NCBI GenBank assembly: GCA_036562265.1
Contig: DATCKS010000362.1
Location: 1-5,265 of the forward strand
DNA length: 5,265 bases
Direction: 5' to 3'
DNA from: DASVDK01 sp036562265 [NCBI: Thermodesulfobacteriota bacterium]
Lineage (GTDB): Bacteria; DASVDK01
A program made the translations under genes and the position numbers. The notes beneath the pieces are model-generated. The model was not told where the DNA came from. It made no database searches and worked only from the letters and a program-made list of their open reading frames with translations. Positions within the stretch are counted from its first letter, which is position 1. The number at the start of each line of letters is the position of its first letter. This document shows positions 1 to 5,265 of this stretch, piece by piece.

Positions 1-845
1 CTGCGCGGCTGGCCGGCCCGGAGCACCTCCTCGAGGACGCGCAGCTCCGGCTCGTCCTCTTCCACGGCCGACGCGTCCGCCTCCGCGGCGAGCGGCCGTC
101 CCTCGTCGGCCGCGGCGCGCCGCGCCTCCCGGTCACGACCGCGACGCCCGCGGCGCCGCCGGCCCCGGCGGCTCTCGCCGGCTTCCGCGGCCTCCTCGTC
201 GGCGTGGGCCGCCGCCTCGACGACCGCCGCCGCCTCGCTCGCCACCGCCTCGCCCGCGGGCTCGGCCGGGACGGCCGGCGGGACGGCCGCCTCCGCGAAG
301 GCGACCTCCGCATCACCCGTCAGCTCGAGCTCGTTCACCGCCGGCAGCTCGACCTCCCGGCGCCGGCGCCGCCCCCGGCCGCGGGAGCCGCGGCGCCGAC
401 GGCGCCCTTCCCGCGCCGCGGGAGTCGGCTGCTCCCCCGATGCCTGGGCGGGCTCGGCCGGCGCCGCCGCCTCGGCGGTCGCGGCGTCGGGCGCGGGCTC
501 CCCCTCGGGTCGCCGCTCCTCGCCGCGAGCGGCCTCGTCGGTCCGCTCCCGGCCGCCGGCCTCGCCCGGACGGCCCGTTCCCCGGCCGCCGGCCTGGACG
601 AGCGGAGTGAACGGCTCGGACGAGAAGGCCCGCTCGACCTGTTTCGTCAGCCGCTCGACCTCTTCGGGAGACAGGTCCATCCAGGTGGGCGGCAGGGGCC
701 GCGGCCTGGCGGCTGCCGCCGGACGCATCGCCTCCGGCGTCGTCCCCTGCGTCCCCTCCGGTGTGGTCTCGGGCGGCGTGTGGCCCGTCTCCGGCGTCGG
801 CTCGTCCGGCCGCGCCTCGGCGTCTCGCTTCTGATCGTCGCTCAT
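1..845 (-). CDS. N-terminal part of a long disordered Arg/Ala/Glu-rich protein (partial, runs off left edge)
   Basis: Reading the minus strand from the ATG at 845-843, 281 codons are open to the window edge with no stop. The protein begins MSDDQKRDAE. Residues 1-50 are rich in Pro, Thr and Glu. Residues about 52-87 (PPTWMDLSPEEVERL onward) look like a short helical segment. The rest is Ala/Glu/Pro low complexity broken by two strongly basic patches: residues 148-163 (two runs of five Arg around GSRGRG) and 226-243 (RRGRRRRGRRGRDRE). The visible end (PELRVLEEVLRAGQP) may be the start of a folded domain. Such acidic/basic tails are typical of RNA-binding proteins (RNase E/G, Rho, RNA helicases of high-GC bacteria), but no catalytic domain is in view, so the function is unassigned. 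Its start overlaps the stop of the decayed nadE by 4 bp (ATGA), suggesting it was the second gene of that operon. GGGG lies just upstream as a weak ribosome site. Confidence 0.7.
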   Translation of the reverse strand, partial: MSDDQKRDAEARPDEPTPETGHTPPETTPEGTQGTTPEAMRPAAAARPRPLPPTWMDLSPEEVERLTKQVERAFSSEPFTPLVQAGGRGTGRPGEAGGRERTDEAARGEERRPEGEPAPDAATAEAAAPAEPAQASGEQPTPAAREGRRRRRGSRGRGRRRRREVELPAVNELELTGDAEVAFAEAAVPPAVPAEPAGEAVASEAAAVVEAAAHADEEAAEAGESRRGRRRRGRRGRDREARRAAADEGRPLAAEADASAVEEDEPELRVLEEVLRAGQPR

Positions 846-2321
846 GTGCCCCGATCCCGTGCGTAGCGGAAGTCGCGATCGATCGTCCGATGCGAGAGCT
901 TCGTGATCACGGGAAGGCGGCGTGTGAACGGCGAGCCCTGCACGCGCGCGCGAACCGTGTCCACGGGCGCGAGGGCGAAGCCGGCCGCGACGCGTGCGTC
1001 GCGACGGCATCGCCGGTCGACCAGGACGACGGGGAAGCGATCCTCCTCGTCGCACTGGCCGGCCCAGAGGTCGGCGGACGGCGTCTTCTCGATGATCTCG
1101 TCGCCCGTTTCGAGCACCAGGGCCCGCGGCTCGGCGGAGTCGTTCAGGATCGCCATCCGCTCGCGGGCCATCTCGTTGCCGCGCCGCACCGCGTCCGCGT
1201 CCGGCTCGTCGTGCCGGAGGTCCGCATCGATCATCGGCGCGATCTCGATCGTTCGAACTTCCTGGTTAACTGTTCGGTCACCTCGCGCGCGTCCCGCAGA
1301 CGCTCCGGACCGGCCGTCCGGCAGGGCATGGCGAGCGGGGTGACGTTCCGGCTCTCGAGCCTCCGGGCCGACGACGACCCGCTCGAGGCCGAGCCTCGTG
1401 ACCTCTTCGCGAATGCACTCGGTGAGCAGTTGCGAGGCCAGCTCGGTGTCCGGTACCGGCTCGGCCTCGCCCAGTCGGTGGGCGACTGCCGACGCCTCCG
1501 GCGCGTCTCGCCGGCGGCGCGCGTCGTCGAGCCACGGCGTGCGGTCCCGGGGCGCGTGAGGCAGGCGAGCGCTGTGCTCGCCCGCTCCCGCCTCACGCCG
1601 CCCGGGTCGATCCGGGCGGTCGGGACCGTCTCCTCGAGCGGGCCCGCCCGGGCGATCAGCTGCCCGGAGGACCCGATGACCATGGAGCCGCTCTCGAAGT
1701 CGACGCCGTCCCCGAAGCCGATGCCATGGACGTCGAGGACGCGCTGTCCGAAGTGCCTGGCGTACGTGCGGTGGAGCCGCTCCCAGGTCAATGTCGCGTC
1801 CGGCCCCTCTGGCTGCGAGCCCCTCCACAGGGGGCCGTTCGAAACGCAGAGGTGTATCGGCGCGCCGTCCGTGTCGAGGAGGTACGGCGCGGAGGGTGCC
1901 GGAGATCCCTGGCAAACCGCGGGCCCCACCCGCCCGAAGCGGGTCTCGATGGCCCCGAACCGGTCGTCCCACACGACGTGCCGGCACTCGTCGAGGAGCC
2001 GGTACGCCTGCGGGTGGACCCTGCGACGGCGGTGGAGAATCTCCCCGCCCTCGAGGTGAATCGCCGCGTTGCCGAAGCGAGCGTCGTCGCTCGCCCCGAC
2101 GAAACCGACCACGAGCGAGATCCGCTCCGACCCGACTGTCTCCGAAGCGTCAGGATCTCGCGGGCGTCCAGCAAGAGCGCTACTTCCGGGTTCGCGTCCT
2201 TCGGGAAGTAGCCGGTGAGGGCGAGTTCGGGGGCGATCAGCAGGTCGACTCCCGCTTGCGGCCCCTCACCCCCCGCCGCCACCTCTGGACTGCTCACCAG
2301 CTCGTCACCAACCCTTTGAAT
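842..2321 (-). pseudogene. nadE: Decayed glutamine-dependent NAD+ synthetase (nadE) pseudogene
   Basis: NadE makes NAD+ from deamido-NAD+, using ammonia released by an N-terminal nitrilase-type glutaminase. Family-like sequence is spread over different minus-strand frames. About 2300-2151 has DLLIAPELALTGYFPKD, with the glutaminase Glu. About 2121-1579 has VVGFVGASDDARFGNAAIHL, RRRVHPQAYRLLDE, SAPYLL, TWERLHRTYARHFG and GFGDGVDFESGSMVIG. About 1564-1367 has LLTECIREEVTRLGLERVVVG. 1347-1267 has NVTPLAMPCRTAGPERLRDA. 1258-842 has IEIAPMIDAD, RRGNEMARERMAIL, EKTPSADLWAGQCDEE and TRRLPVITKLSHRTIDRDF. Frames change within 2150-2122, 1578-1565, 1366-1348 and 1266-1259. The catalytic Lys is Arg. The Cys remains (AVCQGSPAPSAPYLL), but the usual EDLWH after it is gone. 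The SGGxDS loop and the GTxNKTE-to-YKTQ segment are missing. The first residues of the protein are also missing, and a TAA lies in frame just upstream (2333-2331). Multiple independent lesions make sequencing error an unlikely explanation. The gene is non-functional. Confidence 0.88.
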
Positions 2322-2329
2322 ATCGCTAA

Positions 2330-2359
2330 TTTATAACACGGCGACGCGCCGCGTGTAAA
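2330..2359 (-). promoter_or_regulatory. Sigma70-type promoter reading into the nadE pseudogene
   Basis: On the minus strand, TTTACA (2359-2354) and TATAAA (2335-2330) are separated by 18 nt, each matching the consensus at five of six positions. This is among the most AT-rich spots of the window. Transcription would begin near 2323, almost where nadE-like sequence begins, so the ancestral start region may have been rearranged. The spacer holds a short inverted repeat, ACACG (2336-2340) and CGTGT (2352-2356), a possible operator. The promoter would still serve the gene at 845-1. Confidence 0.5.
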
Positions 2360-2369
2360 GCGCTCCGGT

Positions 2370-2399
2370 TTGACACCCCGGGAACGCCGTTGCTAGCCT
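2370..2399 (+). promoter_or_regulatory. Probable sigma70-type promoter of the phosphofructokinase gene
   Basis: A perfect TTGACA (2370-2375) is followed after 18 nt by TAGCCT (2394-2399), a partial match to TATAAT of the kind common in GC-rich genomes. A start near 2406 would give a leader of about 30 nt before the ATG at 2438. The -35 box lies back to back with that of the divergent promoter, 10 nt away. Confidence 0.55.
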
Positions 2400-2437
2400 T
2401 CGCCCCGGGCAATCCTGCACACGGAGCAAGCAGGCGC

Positions 2438-3472
2438 ATGACGAAGATCGGGGTATTGACGGGTGGCGGGGACTGCCCGGGGTTGAACGCCGTCATCCGG
2501 GCCGTGGTGCGCCGGGCCGAGCAGCTCGGCTACGACGTCATGGGCCTCAAGGGCGGCTGGCGGGGGCTGATCGACCGGAAGCACGAGAAGCTCACCCTCG
2601 ACTCGGTGAGCGGCATCCTCCCCCGGGGCGGCACGATCCTCGGGACCTCGCGGACGAACCCCTTCAAGCGGCCGGAGCACGAGGAGGCCCTCTACCGGAA
2701 CTGGAAGGATCTCTCGCTCGACGCGCTCATCGCCATCGGCGGCGAGGACACGCTCGGCGTGGCGCGCAGGCTTCACGAGAAGGGCTACCGGGTGGTCGGC
2801 GTCCCCAAGACGATCGACAACGACCTCGGCGGGACCGACGTGACCTTCGGCTTCGACACCGCGGTCGCGATCGCCACCGAGGCGATCGATCGCCTGCACA
2901 CGACGGCCGAGGCGCACAACCGGGTCATGGTCGTCGAGGTCATGGGGCGGCACGCCGGCTGGATCGCGACCTACTCGGGCATCGCCGGCGGCGCCGACGT
3001 CATCCTGATCCCCGAGCGGCCGTTCGACCTCGACGAGGTCTGCACGCTGATCAAGCGGCGCCACGCCCGCGGCAAGAACTTCTCCATCGTCGTGGTGGCC
3101 GAAGGCGCGACGCCGAAGGAGGCGCCCGGGCAGGCGACGGCCGCGTCGAGGGAGGTCGACGCCTTCGGCCACGTGCGGCTCGGCGGGGTCGGCAACTACG
3201 TCGGCGAGGAGATCGAGAAGCGGACCGGCTACGAGACGCGGGTGACCATCCTCGGCCACGTACAGCGCGGCGGGACCCCCACCGCGTACGACCGCATCCT
3301 CGCCACCCGGTACGGCGTCCACGCCGTCGAGATGGTGCAGCGCGGCGAGTGGGGCATGATGGCCGCCCTGCGCGGCAACCAGATCGTGTCGGTCCCGCTC
3401 TCCGAGGCGACCGCCGCGCTCAAGCTCGTCGACCCGGAGACGTTCCGGATCGCCGAGGTGTTCTTCGGGTAG
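2438..3472 (+). CDS. pfkA: 6-phosphofructokinase family, predicted pyrophosphate-dependent
   Basis: Cytosolic glycolytic enzyme that phosphorylates fructose 6-phosphate to fructose 1,6-bisphosphate. At 344 residues it matches the family length. Visible motifs are GVLTGGGDCPGLNAVIRA (5-22, phosphoryl-donor binding), GGEDTLGVA (101-109), PKTIDNDLGGTDVTFGFDTA (123-142, with catalytic Asp127 and Asp129), MGRHAGW (169-175) and LGHVQRGGTPTAYDR (272-286). The numbering coincides with E. coli PfkA. ATP enzymes have Gly at 104 and Gly at 124 (GGDGS, PGTIDND). Here these are Asp104 and Lys124, the known signature of PPi-dependent enzymes of the mixed-substrate group III, so a reversible PPi-linked reaction (EC 2.7.1.90) is predicted. 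I chose ATG 2438 because MTKIGVLTGGG is where the family begins; the frame is open upstream to 2390, but those residues do not look homologous. The ribosome site is weak: GGAG at 2423-2426 or AGG at 2432-2434. Confidence 0.95.
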   Translation: MTKIGVLTGGGDCPGLNAVIRAVVRRAEQLGYDVMGLKGGWRGLIDRKHEKLTLDSVSGILPRGGTILGTSRTNPFKRPEHEEALYRNWKDLSLDALIAIGGEDTLGVARRLHEKGYRVVGVPKTIDNDLGGTDVTFGFDTAVAIATEAIDRLHTTAEAHNRVMVVEVMGRHAGWIATYSGIAGGADVILIPERPFDLDEVCTLIKRRHARGKNFSIVVVAEGATPKEAPGQATAASREVDAFGHVRLGGVGNYVGEEIEKRTGYETRVTILGHVQRGGTPTAYDRILATRYGVHAVEMVQRGEWGMMAALRGNQIVSVPLSEATAALKLVDPETFRIAEVFFG

Positions 3473-3478
3473 GGCCGG

Positions 3479-3802
3479 CTACTTCTTGACCACCCTCAGG
3501 CCCGGTCGCGTCGGCGCCGGCCGGTCCTTCGCCTCGTCGTCGGGCGTGGGCGTCGTGCGCGTGCAGTCGCAGGGCGCCTCGCTGCACTTGCGGCAGAAGT
3601 ACTTCCCGTGGCACGTGGCCTTGAGGGTGATCATCTGCGGGCAGGCGTCGCAGGTGCCCTGCTGGATCGTGTAGCGCGGCGGCAGGAGGACGAAGCGGGT
3701 GTGATCGGCGCGCGTCGGCGTCCGGGCCGTCGGGTTGTTCACCGGCAGCACCCCGGGGCGGCCGCAGGTCGGGCACTCCACCATCAAGAGGTCGTCGCTC
3801 AT
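3479..3802 (-). CDS. Small cysteine-rich, probably zinc-binding protein of unknown function
   Basis: A 107-residue protein that I do not recognise. It has nine cysteines: CPTC at 10-13, CDAC at 51-54, Cys64 next to His65, CRKC at 70-73 and CDC at 78-80. The paired CxxC knuckles suggest one or two zinc-ribbon sites. The 37-residue linker (14-50) contains LPVNNPTART and RFVLLPPRYTIQQG. The tail (81-107) is Thr/Pro- and charge-rich, ending GLRVVKK, and is probably disordered. There is no signal peptide or membrane segment. The ATG at 3802 is preceded by GGGGAG at a 5-nt spacing, a good ribosome site, and begins 10 nt after the yraN stop, so it is probably the last gene of the rnhB-yraN transcript. 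Its stop is 6 nt from the convergent phosphofructokinase stop. A nucleic-acid-related role beside rnhB and yraN is only a guess. Confidence 0.8.
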   Translation of the reverse strand: MSDDLLMVECPTCGRPGVLPVNNPTARTPTRADHTRFVLLPPRYTIQQGTCDACPQMITLKATCHGKYFCRKCSEAPCDCTRTTPTPDDEAKDRPAPTRPGLRVVKK

Positions 3803-3812
3803 CGTGTCTCCC

Positions 3813-4208
3813 CTACCGCCACCGCCTCGGCGCGGACTCGAGCGGCACCGCGGCGAACGCGTCGACGATCACCGTGATCCGCTCGGCGCCGAGGGGCCCC
3901 TCGACCGCCACGACGTCGAACCGGGCCGGTCGCTCGGTCCAGCCTCGCGCCGCGAGATACCCGTTGGCCGCGCGCGTCAGGCGCGCCTGCTTCTCGCGCG
4001 TGATCGAGGCCGCGGCCCCGCCGAAGCGCGTCGACGCGCGGCAGCGCACCTCGACGAACACCACGACGCCCCCCGCCTCGGCCACGAGGTCGATCTCGCC
4101 GCCGCCGCTGCGAGGGTTCCGGTCGAGGATGCGGTAGCCCGCGGCCGCCAGGTGGGCCGCCGCGAGCGCCTCGCCCCGCCGGCCCCTCGCCTGGCGCGCG
4201 TGCGTCAC
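3813..4208 (-). CDS. yraN: YraN/UPF0102 family endonuclease-fold protein
   Basis: A 131-residue member of UPF0102, a small family with a restriction-endonuclease-like fold whose exact role is not settled (DNA processing or repair is suspected). The order of motifs is typical: [14 protein letters not shown] (7-20), [10 protein letters not shown] (24-33), [21 protein letters not shown] (35-55, with the nuclease-type acidic residues Glu38, Asp40 and Glu53, and Arg55 where Lys is often found), then [21 protein letters not shown] chose the GTG at 4208-4206 because its GTGA overlaps the rnhB stop by 4 bp, GGGAG lies 8 nt upstream, and the conserved region begins a few residues later. A longer reading from 4268 would place 20 non-conserved residues inside rnhB. 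It is translationally coupled to rnhB, a pairing widespread in bacteria. Confidence 0.93.
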   Translation of the reverse strand: MTHARQARGRRGEALAAAHLAAAGYRILDRNPRSGGGEIDLVAEAGGVVVFVEVRCRASTRFGGAAASITREKQARLTRAANGYLAARGWTERPARFDVVAVEGPLGAERITVIVDAFAAVPLESAPRRWR

Positions 4209-4933
4209 TCCGAGCGCTCCCAGAGCGGCGCCTGCACCGGCTCGTCGGCCCGGCGGGCCCTCCACCACTCCGGGCAGTGCTCGCGGACGCCGCGGAACGT
4301 CCGCCGATGGACCGGCAGGACCCCGTTGCGGCGGATGGCCTCGAGGTGCTCGGGCGTCGGGTAGCCCTTGTGCCGGGCGAAGCCGTAGCCCGGGTGCTCC
4401 CGGTCGAGCGCCTCCATGAGCCGGTCTCGCGTGACCTTGGCCACGATCGACGCGGCCCCGATGCTGAGCGACCGCGCGTCACCCTGCGGGATGGTTCGCT
4501 GGCGCGCCACCCCGGGGATCGGGACGATGCCGTCGACGAGCACGTAGTCCGGCTCGAGCGGGGCCCCCGTCCGCGGGCAGGCAAGCGCGGCCAGCGCGAG
4601 CGACATGGCCTTGAGCGACGCCCGGAGGATGTTGATCCGGTCGATCTCCTCGGGGCCGACGATGCCGACGCCGACCGCGAGCGCCCGCGCCTCGACGCGA
4701 GCGAAGAGGCGCTCGCGCGTGGCCGGGTCGAGCTGCTTCGAGTCGGTCACCCCCGGCAGGCGCGCGCCCGGCGGTAGCACGACGGCCGCCGCCACGACGG
4801 GGCCGGCGAGCGGCCCCCTGCCGGCCTCGTCCACCCCCGCAACCCGCAGCCAGCCGGCGGCGTAGGCCTCTCGCTCGAAGGCCAGACGCCCCCGCACCCG
4901 CCTCACACCCGGCAGCCAGCCGCCGTCCACCAC
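4205..4933 (-). CDS. rnhB: Ribonuclease HII
   Basis: RNase HII cuts the RNA strand of RNA-DNA hybrids and single ribonucleotides embedded in DNA, with metal-ion catalysis in the cytoplasm. From the GTG at 4933 the protein has 242 residues. Motifs are [20 protein letters not shown] (30-49, with catalytic Asp35 and Glu36), TDSKQL (63-68), DYVLVDG (Asp134), [20 protein letters not shown] (151-170, with the last catalytic Asp170), and the C-terminal [20 protein letters not shown]. All four acidic active-site residues are present. The start is uncertain. The frame is open to a TTG at 5026 (273 residues), but the added stretch is Gly/Arg/Pro-rich and is encoded by two perfect hairpins, whereas GTG 4933 has AGGGAGG (4950-4944) 10 nt upstream. 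A GTG at 4906 is also possible. It overlaps yraN by 4 bp. Confidence 0.93.
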   Translation of the reverse strand: MVDGGWLPGVRRVRGRLAFEREAYAAGWLRVAGVDEAGRGPLAGPVVAAAVVLPPGARLPGVTDSKQLDPATRERLFARVEARALAVGVGIVGPEEIDRINILRASLKAMSLALAALACPRTGAPLEPDYVLVDGIVPIPGVARQRTIPQGDARSLSIGAASIVAKVTRDRLMEALDREHPGYGFARHKGYPTPEHLEAIRRNGVLPVHRRTFRGVREHCPEWWRARRADEPVQAPLWERSE

Positions 4934-4958
4934 CGGCCCGCGGCCTCCCTCCGTCGCA

Positions 4959-4983
4959 CGAACGGCGGGCGCGCCGCCGTTCG
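4959..4983 (-). repeat. Perfect hairpin, 10-bp stem and 5-nt loop
   Basis: CGAACGGCGG and CCGCCGTTCG pair perfectly around a 5-nt loop. The hairpin ends 8 nt before the rnhB ribosome site AGGGAGG and 3 nt after another perfect hairpin. There is no U-tract, so an intrinsic terminator is unlikely. RNA folding in the leader or a protein-binding palindrome are both possible. Confidence 0.7.
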
Positions 4984-4986
4984 CTC

Positions 4987-5009
4987 GAGGCCGGGACGAA
5001 CCCGGCCTC
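4987..5009 (-). repeat. Perfect hairpin, 9-bp stem and 5-nt loop
   Basis: GAGGCCGGG and CCCGGCCTC pair perfectly; on the transcribed minus strand the loop reads TTCGT. It is the upstream member of a tandem pair in the rnhB leader. The two stems differ in sequence, so they are not copies of one repeat. Confidence 0.7.
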
Positions 5010-5045
5010 CGCTCCGCGTGGCTCAAGCCCCGCCCCCAAGTGACC

Positions 5046-5082
5046 GGTGGTGCGCCCGCCTCCGGCGGCGGGTGCGTCCACC
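5046..5082 (-). repeat. Interrupted inverted repeat in the rnhB leader
   Basis: GGTGG (5046-5050) pairs with CCACC (5078-5082), and CCCGCC (5055-5060) pairs with GGCGGG (5067-5072) around a 6-nt loop. The middle of the stem has mismatches on the minus-strand RNA. It lies 53 nt beyond the stop of the right-edge gene and could help end that transcript, but no U-tract follows. Confidence 0.45.
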
Positions 5083-5134
5083 TTCAGGCACGAGAGATAT
5101 ACCGCGCCGCCGCCGCGGCCGGCCAGCCGCCTCC

Positions 5135-5265
5135 CTACGCGAGGCTCTGCACGGCGTCGGCGAGCGCGGGGGGGAGACGGCGGACGGTCGTGTGGATGAT
5201 CTGCCCGCTGCGCGCGGCCGCCTTGAGCGCCCGGCAGGCCACCGGTAGCCGGGTGTCGTCGAGGG
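5135..5265 (-). CDS. C-terminal fragment of an unrecognised protein (partial, runs off right edge)
   Basis: The minus strand is open from the window edge to a TAG at 5137-5135, giving 42 residues that begin LDDTRLPVACRALKAAARSG and end LPPALADAVQSLA. The fragment is amphipathic and Ala/Arg-rich, probably helical, with no motif I can place. rnhB often lies just downstream of rplS (ribosomal protein L19), but this does not resemble the lysine-rich L19 C-terminus. Coding status rests on the open frame, its protein-like composition (QIIHTTVRRLP is not simple GC-driven sequence) and its position in a minus-strand group. Confidence 0.5.
   Translation of the reverse strand, partial: LDDTRLPVACRALKAAARSGQIIHTTVRRLPPALADAVQSLA

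Larger units (their letters stand above)
4934..5134 (-). promoter_or_regulatory. Leader region of rnhB with no gene seen, hairpin-rich
   Basis: About 200 nt separate the stop of the right-edge gene from the preferred rnhB start. No gene is supported here. It holds three stem-loops, listed separately, a ribosome site AGGGAGG (4950-4944), and one AT-rich spot, TATATC at 5101-5096 on the minus strand. That spot could be a -10 box but has no recognisable -35 box. Part of the stretch would be coding if rnhB began at the TTG at 5026. Confidence 0.4.

Noticed and set aside
1-845. Assigning the left gene as RNase E/G from its Arg-rich patches
   Set aside because: The S1 and catalytic domains are not visible, and such patches occur in several unrelated families.
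204-866. Plus-strand open frame of 220 codons
   Set aside because: It mirrors the minus-strand disordered-protein frame. Its translation is Arg/Gly/Leu-rich low complexity, as expected for antisense GC-rich DNA, and it has no motif.
941-952. Alternating CG run that could form Z-DNA or a slippage site
   Set aside because: Only 12 nt, inside a pseudogene in a very GC-rich window; expected by chance.
842-1987. Taking the 381-codon minus frame as one intact protein
   Set aside because: Only its parts after about 1564 match NadE; the first part is an out-of-frame reading of the glutaminase domain, so it is a piece of the pseudogene.
761-2059. Plus-strand open frame of 432 codons, the longest in the window
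   Set aside because: It is antisense to sequence with clear NadE homology; its own translation has no recognisable domain and is Arg/Ser/Pro-rich.
2393-3322. Minus-strand open frame of 309 codons opposite the phosphofructokinase
   Set aside because: Antisense shadow of a strongly conserved gene; GC-rich codon structure opens this frame by default.
3799-4584. Minus-strand open frame of 261 codons across yraN and rnhB
   Set aside because: Out-of-frame reading of two well-identified genes; Arg/Gly/Ser-rich with no motif.
5116-5131. Short GCGGC/GCCGC stem just after the right-edge stop as an intrinsic terminator
   Set aside because: The stem is only 5 bp and the following sequence is GC-rich without a U-tract.

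Overview
The window is very GC-rich bacterial DNA with dense, mostly minus-strand gene packing, GTG/TTG starts and 4-bp stop/start overlaps. The lineage cannot be named from these genes. A high-GC environmental bacterium (for example a Methylomirabilota/Rokubacteria-like, deltaproteobacterial or actinobacterial genome) would fit, but that is inference.

Left part (1-2360, minus strand). A wrecked glutamine-dependent NAD+ synthetase gene (nadE) occupies about 842-2321. Homology to both family domains, the nitrilase-type glutaminase and the PP-loop synthetase, can be followed from end to end. However, it hops between reading frames at least four times, has lost the PP-loop and a second synthetase segment, and has altered the glutaminase active site. 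Its last codons overlap (ATGA) the start of a second gene. That gene encodes a long, disordered, Arg/Ala/Glu-rich protein and runs off the left edge. A good sigma70-type promoter still reads into the dead gene, probably because the downstream gene needs it.

Centre (2360-3472, plus strand). A divergent promoter drives an intact phosphofructokinase gene. Its Asp104 and Lys124 predict a pyrophosphate-dependent enzyme rather than an ATP-dependent one. The gene converges on the next minus-strand group with only 6 nt between stop codons.

Right part (3479-5265, minus strand). A compact group reads rnhB (ribonuclease HII), yraN (UPF0102 nuclease-fold protein), then a small cysteine-rich probable zinc-binding protein of unknown function. 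rnhB and yraN overlap by 4 bp, and the small gene follows 10 nt after yraN. Upstream of rnhB is a 201-nt leader with two perfect tandem hairpins and a third interrupted one. The C-terminal 42 codons of an unrecognised gene lie at the right edge.

Most of the window is ordinary housekeeping. The parts worth a second look are the nadE pseudogene with its retained promoter and coupled downstream gene, the PPi-type phosphofructokinase, the hairpin-rich rnhB leader and the unassigned cysteine-rich protein. I see no CRISPR array, transposon, tRNA or rRNA, and no clear evidence of a novel defence or mobile system.
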